From Candidatus Epilinea brevis (lineage in GTDB: Bacteria; Chloroflexota; Anaerolineae; Epilineales; Epilineaceae), in the NCBI GenBank assembly GCA_016710785.1, contig JADJUE010000012.1:115065-179064 (forward strand): a stretch of 64,000 nucleotides of DNA. The letters run 5' to 3'. Position 1 is the first letter of the stretch; each line of letters opens with the position of its first letter. The position numbers and the translations under genes were made by a program. The notes beneath the pieces are model-generated. The model was not told the origin of the DNA. It was given only the letters and a program-made list of their open reading frames with translations, and made no database searches. Positions 39,908 to 48,530 of this stretch are shown here, piece after piece.

Positions 39908-39956
39908 GCGGGTAGGCGATACGTTTCGGGTGGTGCGGCTCTGTCGGTGGCGGGGG

Positions 39957-40258
39957 TGACGGCCACGGCGGCCCCCCTCCCGACCTCCCCCCGCTGGGGG
40001 GAGGAGCAGGCGTCTCCCCCCGCTGGGGGGAGGAGCAGGCGTCTTCTCCCTTTGGGAGAAGGGACAAGCGTTTGCTTGCTCCGGGGGGGACAGAAGTCGC
40101 GTCGGCGCTCTGCTATGAAGCGCTCTGCTATGAAATCAGGCCGATTTCCAAGCTCTGGCGGGTAGACCTCGGTTCATGACCGACTCCTCCCAAAGGGAGG
40201 AGACGCCTGCTCCTCCCCCCAGCGGGGGGAGGTCGGGAGGGGGCCGCCGTGGCCGTCA
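39957..40258. repeat. long inverted repeat (about 60-70 bp arms)
   Basis: The left arm starts GTGACGGCCACGGCGGCCCC at 39957. Its near-perfect complement ends at 40258. Both arms contain a CTCCCCCCGCTGGGGGGAG palindrome; the left arm has this unit duplicated. The 150-base interior carries two CTCTGCTATGAA copies and CTGGCGGGT, also seen near 30260-30305. It is a non-coding, MITE-like or compound palindromic element in the 39886-40409 gap. Confidence 0.7.
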
Positions 40259-40409
40259 CCACACGCTCGATCCAACCCCGCGTTCGCCCGGCCCTCCTCA
40301 AACGTGAACCCAGGGCGAGCCAGCCGGGACGAGCCGTCCAGGTGTCGGCGCATCAAGACGCCCGGCGGTCCCGCCCCTACGGGAATGCGGTTCGCCCCCC
40401 TTGCCCACC

Positions 40410-41597
40410 CTACCGCGGCGCCGCCACGAAGCCCAGCTCGGTCCCCGGGAACTTGTCGGTGACCAGCAGGAAGCCGCGGTCGTCCAGGCGCTCGATGCCC
40501 TCCCAGTTGCGGCTGGTCTCGGCGTCGACGAGCTGCAGCTGGATGGGGGCGCGGTCGGCCAGGTTCAGACGGCCGTCGGCGTAGCAGAGGGGGATCAGCC
40601 GCTCCACCTGGGGGAAGGTCGCATGGGTGGGGCCTTGGCCCCAGCGGGCGGCGATGGCGTCCTCGGCGGGCGGGAGGGTCTCGTCGTCGCCGGGGAAGCG
40701 GTAGTTGATGGCCCAGAAGCAGCCGTCGGCGTCCAGCTCGGTGGCGTCGGTGATGCGGTACTCCAAGACGGGGAAAGGCAGCTGGTCCTTGAGGCTGAGG
40801 TCGAAGCCCAGGCGCTGGTCCAGGGGCTGGGGGTTGACCTTGGCGCCGTTGGCCTCGAAGAAGGTGAGCAGGCCGCTGGGGGTCACCAGCAGGCTCTCGA
40901 GGCTCATGTTGTCGAGGTTGGCCGGCAGGGGGATCTCCAGGGGGGCGCGCTCGTCCAGCTGGATGCTGGTGATGTGGTCGGCGTCGTCCACCTCGAAGCT
41001 GCCGGAGACGACGAAGCCTCGTGTGCGCTCGTCATCCTGGGTCTCGACGGTCAGGAAGACCTGATCCTCCAGGAAGGCGATGGCCTCGAAGCCCTCGAAG
41101 CCCTTCAGGCCGGTGACGCTCTCCGGCGCCTTGAAGGCCACGGGCCGCGGCGTCAAGGGCTCGGCGCTCTGGCCGTCGATGCGCGCGAGCACGTCGTCCA
41201 CGGCCAGGGCGAAGAGCTGGCCCTCGCCCTTGGTCGTCGCCTCCTCCACCACCGGCGCCGCGGCGTCGCCGAAGCGGCCGGGGTACTGGGGCAGGAGGAT
41301 GAAGTCGTTGCCGTAGCGGGTCAGGCTGGAGAACTCGGCCAGGCGATCCGCCGCCGGGCCGGCCAGGGGCAGGGGCTGCACGGCGACCTCGGCGACCGGC
41401 GCGGGAGACATGGCGGCCGGTGCATCGGCCGATGCGTCGGCCGGCGTCGGGTCGACGCCGGCGGCGGAGGTCGCGGCCGCGTCGGGCGCGGCGTCCGGCG
41501 CGACGGCCTCGCGACCCGCCCGAGCCTGCCACAAGAGGGCCAACACCAGCGCGGCGACGAGTACAGCGAGGAGGATGCGGATGCTGCTGCGGTTCAT
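40410..41597 (-). CDS. secreted protein of the esterase-like phytase / SdiA-regulated propeller type
   Basis: A 395-residue exported protein with an N-terminal hydrophobic helix (IRILLAVLVAALVLALLW) and an Ala/Pro linker. The folded part (about 80-395) has FEGFEAIAFLEDQVFLTVETQ in the middle and NWEGIERLDDRGFLLVTDKF at the end, resembling the repeated FEGL(A/E) ... TVSDN strands of esterase-like-activity-of-phytase propellers. Activity is inferred only. Start at 41597 has GGAGG six bases upstream. Confidence 0.72.
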   Translation of the reverse strand: MNRSSIRILLAVLVAALVLALLWQARAGREAVAPDAAPDAAATSAAGVDPTPADASADAPAAMSPAPVAEVAVQPLPLAGPAADRLAEFSSLTRYGNDFILLPQYPGRFGDAAAPVVEEATTKGEGQLFALAVDDVLARIDGQSAEPLTPRPVAFKAPESVTGLKGFEGFEAIAFLEDQVFLTVETQDDERTRGFVVSGSFEVDDADHITSIQLDERAPLEIPLPANLDNMSLESLLVTPSGLLTFFEANGAKVNPQPLDQRLGFDLSLKDQLPFPVLEYRITDATELDADGCFWAINYRFPGDDETLPPAEDAIAARWGQGPTHATFPQVERLIPLCYADGRLNLADRAPIQLQLVDAETSRNWEGIERLDDRGFLLVTDKFPGTELGFVAAPR

Positions 41598-41681
41598 GCG
41601 GGCCTCCGGATGGGTGTGGGGATGCGGATGTGGAGCAAAACCGGACCGGCGCCCTGGGCGCCGACCGCGGGAGCCGATGCT

Positions 41682-41732
41682 CCCCCTCTCCCAGCCGTTT
41701 TGGGGGAGGGGGCCGGGGGGTGGGGGCGGGTC
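41682..41732 (+). repeat. GC-rich palindromic repeat, intergenic copy
   Basis: CCCCCTCTCCC / GGGGGAGGGGG stem followed by CCGGGGGGTGGGGGCGGGTC; same layout as the in-gene copy at 7487-7540. Confidence 0.6.
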
Positions 41733-41787
41733 GGAGGCCGGGGGCGGGTCGGGCGTTGAGCCCCGACGGGCGCCCTACCAGGAGCCC

Positions 41788-43941
41788 TCACGGCCGCCCC
41801 AGCCAAGGCAGCGCCAGCCCGCGGAAGACGGGCCGCGGATCCGCCAGCCCCAGGCGGCCGAAGCGACCGCTGACCACGGGCAGGCTGCGGTCCATGGCCA
41901 AGGTCAGGGCGGTATGGGCCACGGCGTCGGCCATCTCGTCCAGCATCGCCCAGTCGACGTTGGCGATGCTGTCGCAGGCCCGATGGTAGCAGGGATCGAA
42001 GGCCTCGCCGGCCTTGCCGCCGTAGCGCGCGGCCATCGCCTCGTCCTTGTCGTCCTCGGCCCCGGTGAAGAGGCCGCCGGCGGGGATGCCGGCGGCGATG
42101 AAGGGCCCGTAATCGGAGCGGCCGTCGAAGGCGGTGGGGTCATGGGGCAGCTGGCGCCCGTCGAAGAAGCCGGCGAAGACCTGCTCGATCTCCCCCGACC
42201 CGGTGGGGCCGGCGGTGGCCTTGTCGCCGAAGGAGCCGTCGCCGTCGTAGATGCCCCGGAAGGGGTTGGGCGAGCCGATCATGTCGAAGTTGAGGTTGGC
42301 CAGGATGTCGGCGCGCGCCGCCTCATCCAGGCTCTGCACGTAATGCCGCGAGCCCAACAGCCCCAGCTCCTCCCCGCCCCAGAAGGCGAAGCGCAGCTTG
42401 TGGGCGGGGCGGATGCCGAGGGCGGCCACCTGCACGGCGGTCTCCAGGATGGCGGCGGAGCCGCTGCCGTTGTCGTTGATGCCGGCGCCGGCGGGCACGG
42501 AATCCAGATGCCCGCCCAAGAGGACGACGCGGTCTTCGCGGCCGGCGGCGGTCTCGGCCAGCAGGTTCCAGGATATCCGCGGCTCGATGACGCCCCAGGC
42601 GGCCACCCGCACTGTCACCGCCGCGCCGCCAGCCAAGGAGGCGGCCAGGCTCTCGCCCACGGCGTAGCTGGCGCCCAGAAGCGGGATCTGGCGCGCCGCG
42701 CCGGCGGAGCTGCGGACGACCTCGGTCCGCCCGGTCTGGCCCTCGTTGAAGAGGATGACGGCGGCGGCGCCGGCGGCCACGGCGCGGTTGACCTTGTCGC
42801 TGAAGTTGCAGCTGCCGCGCTGGATCAGGGCCACGGCGCCCCGGGGGAAGCCGGCGAAGTCCTCGTCCTGGCAGCCGCTGGTGGAGCTGTTGGCGTCCAT
42901 GCCGGGCGGGATGACGAGGTCGACGCCCGCGAGGGTGGCGGTGACGACGCCGGAGCCGGAAGAGGTCAGGGTGGCGATCTGGTCGGCGGCGAAGGACAGG
43001 GGGTCGGGCGCGAGGCGCGCCAGGCTGGGCGGCGCCTTCTCGACGAAGGTGGGGATGTCGAAGGCCTGGCGGGTGACGCTGTAGCCGGCGCCCGCGAGCA
43101 CGCCGGCCACATAGTCCACGGAGGCGGCGTAGCCGGGCGTGCGCGCGGCGCGGTTGCCGCCGTTGGCGTCGGCGATGGCCTGCAGGCGCTCGAGGTGCCG
43201 GCGCAGGCCGGGCAGGGTCACGGCCTGCTGCAGGGCCGCCGTGTCGACGGTGGCCAGCAGCGGCGCGCAGGCGGGCCGCAGATGGTCCACGACGGTCTCG
43301 ACGTCGCGGCGGTCGATGGCCCCGCTATGGTCCAGATCGAGGTTGGCATCGAAGCCGGGCTGGGCGGACAACCGCCCCAGGGCGCCCTCCACGCGGTCGA
43401 CGTCATCCAGGGTCACGGCGCCGTCCAGGTCCAGGTCGAAGCGGCAGCCGGTCTGCTTGCCCAGGCGCACCCGCCCACCGGCCCAGGCGGCCAACTGGGC
43501 CTGGACGGCTTCGGCGCCGTCGGCCAGCACGGTGAGGGACAGCTCCTGGACGTCGCCGTCGCGCAGGGCGAAGGGCACCTCGTAGCCCACCACGAGCGAC
43601 CGCGACGCGCCGGCGGCCAGGCTGAACGGCGCGGGCAGATGGGCGGGCCAGGCGCTGTCGGGCGCGGCCAGGCTGACGGCGCTGTCGGCGGCACCGTTGT
43701 TCTTGAGGCCGAGGGTAAAGGTCACGAGGCCGCCGGGACCGCTGGCGCTGCGCGCGCCGGTCAAGGTCAGGGCGGGTTGGGTTTGGGCGGTGGCGGGCGC
43801 GGGGGCCTGCTGCAACAGGGTGAAGGCGGCGAGGAGCAGGAGGCCGAGGGTGAGGGCCAGGGCTGAAGCCGGAGCCGGGACGGAGGCGCGGGCGCGGGCC
43901 TTGCGACGGCTGCGGTTCTCGTGAGCGTTGCGGTCGACCAT
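41788..43941 (-). CDS. secreted M28 family metallopeptidase with PA domain and dockerin-like repeats
   Basis: A 717-residue exported zinc aminopeptidase-like protein. Signal helix at residues 30-50. A Big/CARDB-like beta domain (about 55-150) is followed by two EF-hand/dockerin-type repeats (DLDLDGAVTLDDV and DLDHSGAIDRRDV), suited to Ca binding. A PA insertion (about 335-420) precedes the catalytic core. Metal ligands and base are visible in order: GGHLDSVP, GINDNGSGS, WGGEELGLLGS, NFDMIGSP and CYHRACDS. Family members remove N-terminal residues from peptides. The start at 43941 has AGAGGAG upstream. Intact. Confidence 0.9.
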   Translation of the reverse strand: MVDRNAHENRSRRKARARASVPAPASALALTLGLLLLAAFTLLQQAPAPATAQTQPALTLTGARSASGPGGLVTFTLGLKNNGAADSAVSLAAPDSAWPAHLPAPFSLAAGASRSLVVGYEVPFALRDGDVQELSLTVLADGAEAVQAQLAAWAGGRVRLGKQTGCRFDLDLDGAVTLDDVDRVEGALGRLSAQPGFDANLDLDHSGAIDRRDVETVVDHLRPACAPLLATVDTAALQQAVTLPGLRRHLERLQAIADANGGNRAARTPGYAASVDYVAGVLAGAGYSVTRQAFDIPTFVEKAPPSLARLAPDPLSFAADQIATLTSSGSGVVTATLAGVDLVIPPGMDANSSTSGCQDEDFAGFPRGAVALIQRGSCNFSDKVNRAVAAGAAAVILFNEGQTGRTEVVRSSAGAARQIPLLGASYAVGESLAASLAGGAAVTVRVAAWGVIEPRISWNLLAETAAGREDRVVLLGGHLDSVPAGAGINDNGSGSAAILETAVQVAALGIRPAHKLRFAFWGGEELGLLGSRHYVQSLDEAARADILANLNFDMIGSPNPFRGIYDGDGSFGDKATAGPTGSGEIEQVFAGFFDGRQLPHDPTAFDGRSDYGPFIAAGIPAGGLFTGAEDDKDEAMAARYGGKAGEAFDPCYHRACDSIANVDWAMLDEMADAVAHTALTLAMDRSLPVVSGRFGRLGLADPRPVFRGLALPWLGRP

Positions 43942-44473
43942 GGTGACGGGACTCCTCTTGGCGGACCCACCGCCGCTTCCGCGGCGCCACGGTGGCAGCG
44001 GCGGATGACAGCCTCTGGGGCGGGAGGTCGGGCGCCGGCCGGTGGGACCGGCAGCACCGTATCAGAGCCGCGGCGGAGCGTCAAGGGGCGGGGTGGTGAC
44101 AGGAGAACGTCGGGGGGTGGAGGGGTGTGACTGGAGGCGAGGGGGAGCGGAGGGAGGGGGTGAGGAGCGCGGGGGCGGGGGCGAGTCCGGGGCGAACCGT
44201 GGGCGGTAGCGGAAGCGGGCCAACGGCCGCGGGGCCCTGCCTCCGGCAGGAGAACGAGGCTGGAAATTGCCTATTGCGGAGGGCCTGCCGAGGGGGTATG
44301 ATGGGGCCAGGAAGTGCGCTTGTCGGCAGCCTCAGAAGGTCGATTTCCGGCGCGACGCGGGTGGTGGCCGCGCCGCGATCGGGCAAAGCGGCGCCGCGCA
44401 CCGGTCCGCGCCGACAGCGGTCGGGTGACGACGGGGATCTCAGGTTATACTAGGCATGTACCTGCAATTGGGT

Positions 44474-44498
44474 GCTACCATAGCTGAGCTAGGGTAGC
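44474..44498. repeat. 25-bp near-palindrome, operator-like
   Basis: GCTACCATAGCT and AGCTAGGGTAGC flank a single G; one mismatch in 12 pairs. Confidence 0.5.
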
Positions 44499-44577
44499 AG
44501 TGTAGCTGTGCTTGACTGCCAGGATACCTGGGGTTTTCCCCGCTGCGGGAGCGCGGATTACGGCTAGAACGGACAAG

Positions 44578-44636
44578 TTTTACGGCGTGATGGCGCAACT
44601 TCTACGGCGTGATGGCGCAAGTTCTACGGCGTGATT
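44578..44636 (+). repeat. 22-base tandem repeat, 2.7 copies
   Basis: Units TTTTACGGCGTGATGGCGCA + AC, TTCTACGGCGTGATGGCGCA + AG and a partial TTCTACGGCGTGATT. Confidence 0.8.
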
Positions 44637-44969
44637 CTGAGCGGAAGCCGCCAGAACGTTTCTCGCGAAGGGGCTGCTGCTCGGTTGCTGTGCCCCATTC
44701 CGTCCTGCCCGCGGCCGGTCGTCGGCGGCCCTGCTGCGCGTGGCCCTATATTAAAACGGATCGATCGGGGATCAGGGGGCGGCAGGGCAGGCGGCAATCC
44801 GCGTCCCGGACGCGAACGCCGCCGCCCCCAGCCCTGAGAGGAGACCACCACGGTCATCGGCCTTTGACCGACCCTTCTACCTGTCGTATCCTGGCTTTCG
44901 TGCCGCAGCCGTCACCCCAAGGACCATCCATCCCCATGGCCGACGCCATCATGCAGGGAGAGTAGGACG

Positions 44970-46777
44970 ATGAGCTTTCAGACGCCGATCACCATTGCCC
45001 AAGCCATCGAATCCATCCAGCGGAACGAGTACGTGCTGCCGGCCATCCAGCGCGAGTTCATCTGGAAGGCCGGGCAGATCACCAAGCTCTTCGACTCCCT
45101 GATGCGGGGCTACCCCATCGGCTCCTTTCTGTTCTGGCGCATCGCTGCCGACCGGGTGAACGACTACCAGTACTACAGCTTCCTGAGCAGCTACCACCAG
45201 GACACCCAGCGCCATAACCTGCCCATCAAGCTGTCGGGCAACAGCGATGTGACCGCCATCCTGGACGGCCAGCAGCGGCTCACCGCCATCAATATCGGCC
45301 TGAAAGGCACCTACGCCTACAAGATGCCCTACATGTGGCGGACCAGCCGCGACGCCTTTCCCAAGCGGCGGCTCTACCTCAACCTGTTGGCGCCGCCCAA
45401 GGAGGAAGGCGATCTCGCCTTCGAGTTCAAGATGCTACGGGATGCCGAAGCTCAGACCACGGCGGACGCCCATTGGTTCCTGGTGGGTGACATCCTGAAG
45501 TTTCGGGATGTACACGACGCGTACAACTACTGCATGGAGCACGATCTCATCGGTGAGGACATCAAGCACCCTTCGAACACCCTCGTCCAGCTCTGGCAGG
45601 TCATCATGCGGGACCGGGTGGTCAACTACTTCCTGGAGACCAGCGCAGACCTGGACAAGGTGCTCAACATCTTCATCCGCGTGAACGCCGGCGGCACGCC
45701 GCTCAGCTCGTCGGACATGCTGCTGTCCATCGCCACCGCGCAGTGGGAATCCGGCAATGACCGCGACAAGGTGCATTACCTGGTGGACGAGCTGAACAGG
45801 ACCGGTGCGGGCTTCAACTTCAGCAAGGACCTGGTGATGAAGGCCGCCATGGTCCTCGCCGACCTGGGCGCCTTGGAGTTCCGCGCCAGCAACTTCAACC
45901 GCCAGAACATGCTTCAGGTGGAGGCGCATTGGGACGAGATCGAAAAGGCTCTGAGGCTTACGGCCCGCCTTGCGGCCAGCCTGGGCTTCAACCGCGACCG
46001 GCTCTCGTCGCATACCGCCTTGATTCCCATCGCCTACTACCTGCTGCGGCGTGGCAGCCCCGAGTCCATCGTGACCAGCGATGCCGCCCGAGACGACCGC
46101 GAGGCCATCCGCCTGTGGTTGGTGCGCTCGCAACTCAAACGGACCTTCTCCGGCCAGGCCGACAGCCTGCTGCGGCGCATGCGAAACATCATCGCCGCCT
46201 CCCACACCCGCTTTCCGGCTGAGGCCATCTACGCCAACCTGCGGACCTCCGTGCGGTCCATGGTCTTCGACGACGCGCAGATCGAGGGGCTCCTGGACAA
46301 GCGCTTCGGCAACCAGGACACCTTCGCCATCCTGGCCCTGCTGTATCCCTGGATCCAGTTCGACCAGATCTTCCACCTTGACCACATCTTCCCGCAGTCC
46401 CGGTTCAAGAAGGACCGCCTCGAAAAGCTCGGGATCCCCCTGGATCGCTGGCCCGCATGGCTGGAAAACAAGGATATTCTGGCCAACCTGCAGCTGCTGC
46501 CTGGCCTGGTCAACGAGGAGAAATCCGACAAGGAGTTCGAATCCTGGCTCCTTTCGCGGGAGAAGGAGCCGGCTGGCCTGGCGCATTACTGCGATATGCA
46601 CCTCATCCCGCGGGAACATCTCGACTTCGCCGACTTTCCCGCATTCCTGGCCGCCAGGCGAGAACTGCTGCGCCAGCGTCTGCGCGCCATCCTGCAGCCG
46701 GAGTCCAGCCTCCTGAACTGCTGCAGGATGAGCTGGCTGCCGAATACGGCGCCGACGACGACCTGGACGACCTGTAA
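44970..46777 (+). CDS. DUF262-DUF1524 (HNH) protein, GmrSD/SspE-like; one 3' frameshift
   Basis: About 600 residues. The N-terminal DUF262 (ParB/sulfiredoxin-like NTPase) has the DGQQRL motif at residue 99. The C-terminal DUF1524 HNH nuclease has HLDHIFPQSRF from residue 469. This pairing is found in type IV modified-DNA restriction (GmrSD) and phosphorothioate-sensing SspE proteins, so a defence role is inferred. The annotated frame would run to 46874, but its last 60 residues are unlike a protein. One frame back, QPPELLQDELAAEYGADDDLDDL ends at a TAA at 46775-46777, so one base is missing near 46695-46710. Start ATG follows GGGAG. No partner gene adjacent. Confidence 0.85.
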
Positions 46778-47018
46778 TCCGGTCGGCTTCCATACCCTCC
46801 GCTCGCAAGGTGCATGCACTGGCCCATGGCCGGAATACGCAAGAGGTGGGCGTCAAGGGCGTCTGGCCACCTGACCCGCAGCGCCGCCCGCCGCCGCCCT
46901 TGCCAACGGTGACCCTCTGGCGCCGGCGCACGGTCTCTCCAGGGCCGCCCTGCCATTCCTCGTCGCCCCCGCGGACCCTTCTCCACGGTGCCGATCTGGA
47001 TCACCTCGAGAAGGCGAG

Positions 47019-47104
47019 CAAGTACGCTGCGTACTTGGTCGGTTCAACTGGGGCTTTCGAAGGTCATTCCCCAGGCTCAGGGGATCAAGTACGCAGCGTA
47101 CTTG
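47019..47104. repeat. two 19-bp palindromes, 67 bases apart
   Basis: CAAGTACGCTGCGTACTTG at 47019-47037 and CAAGTACGCAGCGTACTTG at 47086-47104; each is self-complementary around a central T/A. They could be operators, or copies of a dispersed element. Confidence 0.75.
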
Positions 47105-47245
47105 AAAACCATCCGCAGGGGACCGCAGGGGACCGCAGATGGTTCGCCCGTGACGATTCGCGGTATCTCCAGGTGTCGGCGGGCACATCCCCGCGGAGGG
47201 CTCTGCGGATAGCCGCGCCCGATGGAACCGGGGGCGGCGATTGGG

Positions 47246-47251
47246 TATACT
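47246..47251 (+). promoter_or_regulatory. -10 element for the EAD1-trypsin gene
   Basis: TATACT about 57 bases before the ATG at 47308; -35 weak. Confidence 0.45.
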
Positions 47252-47307
47252 GCGCCACCAGGACCGACGCGGGGCTGTCTCGCGCCGGCCGATGAAGCGA
47301 GGTGGCC

Positions 47308-48428
47308 ATGACGACCGGGACGACGGGTGCTGAACTGACAGTGCATCAGGGCGGCCTGTGGGACCTGCGCCCGGGCCTGGGCGCCGGCGCCTTCCCCTGG
47401 CCCCGCCCGGAGGTGCAGGAGCTGCACCGGCTTCTGGCCATCGTGTACTTCCGGTCCACCGAGGCCATCGCGCTGGTACAGCGGGTGGATGAAGCGCTTC
47501 CGGCGTACATACCTTGGGATGGGTCCATGCTCGACGCCTGGCACGGCATCCTGGAGGCGGTCTACAACCGCGGCAGCTTCCGAACGCTGATGGACGCGGT
47601 GCTGGCGGACAAGACCAAGGCGGCCTTCCATCCCCGCCTGGAGGAACTGCTGGGCCCACGCCCGGTGGTAGCCGCCGCGGGCGGCACGGCCATGCGCCTG
47701 GACTGGCAGGAAGAGGCGCCGCTGGCGGAAGGCGAGCTGGAGCGCCTGCTGGGCGACCGCTCCACATTGCTTGGCATCGCCTTCCTGGAGGAGGGACTGC
47801 GGGTGAGCCGGGCGGTGGGACGCATCACGGCACCTTCCCCAGCGGCCGCTACCACGGCACGGGCTTCCTCATCGGCCCAGACCTGCTGCTGACGAACCAC
47901 CATGTGCTCTACGACCAGGACCACGGTGACGCGCGCGCCACCGAGGTGGATCTACTGCTGGACTACGAAGAGAGCTTCAGCGGCAAGCTTCGCGAAGGGC
48001 ATGGCTTCGTCGGCCTGCCGGCCAGCATTGTGGGCGACAAGGCCGACGACTGGGCGGTGATCCGCCTCGCCGAAGCACCGGACGCCGCCTACCCACGCCT
48101 GCCGCTGGCGGGCGGCCCGGTGACGGTGGACGACCCGGTGTTCATCGTGCAGCATCCGGGCGGTCGCCCCAAGGAAATCGGCCTGACGCGCAACCTGGTG
48201 CGGCACGTGGGCGCGGACCGCGTACAGTATTTAACGGATACCGAAGGCGGCTCCTCCGGCTCGCCGGTGTTCAACGCCCGCTGGCAGGTGGTGGCCGTGC
48301 ACCATAAGTGGACGACGGTCGGTGGGCCGGGGGCGGGGGCGGGGCGGGAGTACCGCAACCAGGGGGTGGCGATCGGGCGGGTGGCGGCGGGGTTGAGGGC
48401 GGCGGGGGTGGTGGTCGCGAATGCATAG
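47308..48428 (+). CDS. EAD1-trypsin-like serine protease effector, one frameshift
   Basis: About 373 residues after repair. Residues 25-110 match effector-associated domain 1: VQELHRLLAIVYFRSTEAIA, then IPWDGSMLDAWHGILEAVYN, then a leucine-rich end. A trypsin-like protease follows, with His in LLLTNHHVL, Asp in KADDWAVIRL and Ser in GGSSGSPVF. EADs are death-fold-like adaptors that link effectors to NTPase sensors in bacterial conflict systems. The frame changes near 47826; adding one C after GGACGCATC gives VGRIHGTFPSGRYHGTGFL. The neighbouring NACHT gene follows 102 bases downstream. Confidence 0.82.
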
Positions 48429-48530
48429 CGCGGTGCTGCCGCACCATTGCCCCATCCGACAATGCATGCGACAATCGCGCTACTTGAAGCACACGTCGAT
48501 GAGCGAAACGGCTGACAGGAGTATGACACC

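Larger units (their letters stand above)
43942..44969 (+). other. 1-kb intergenic region
   Basis: No ORF here has coding character. It holds TATACT (44446-44451) and TATATT (44747-44752) -10-like elements, a 25-bp near-palindrome (44474-44498), a 22-base tandem repeat (44578-44636) and a GC-rich stretch at 44090-44170. It marks the boundary between the housekeeping side and the conflict-system island. Confidence 0.6.
46778..47307 (+). other. 530-base intergenic region with paired palindromes
   Basis: Contains two 19-bp palindromes (47019-47037 and 47086-47104) and a TATACT -10 element (47246-47251). No coding frame is supported. Confidence 0.6.

Noticed and set aside
44578..44636. CRISPR-like array
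   Set aside because: The repeats are directly adjacent without spacers and number fewer than three; it is a plain tandem repeat and no cas gene is present.
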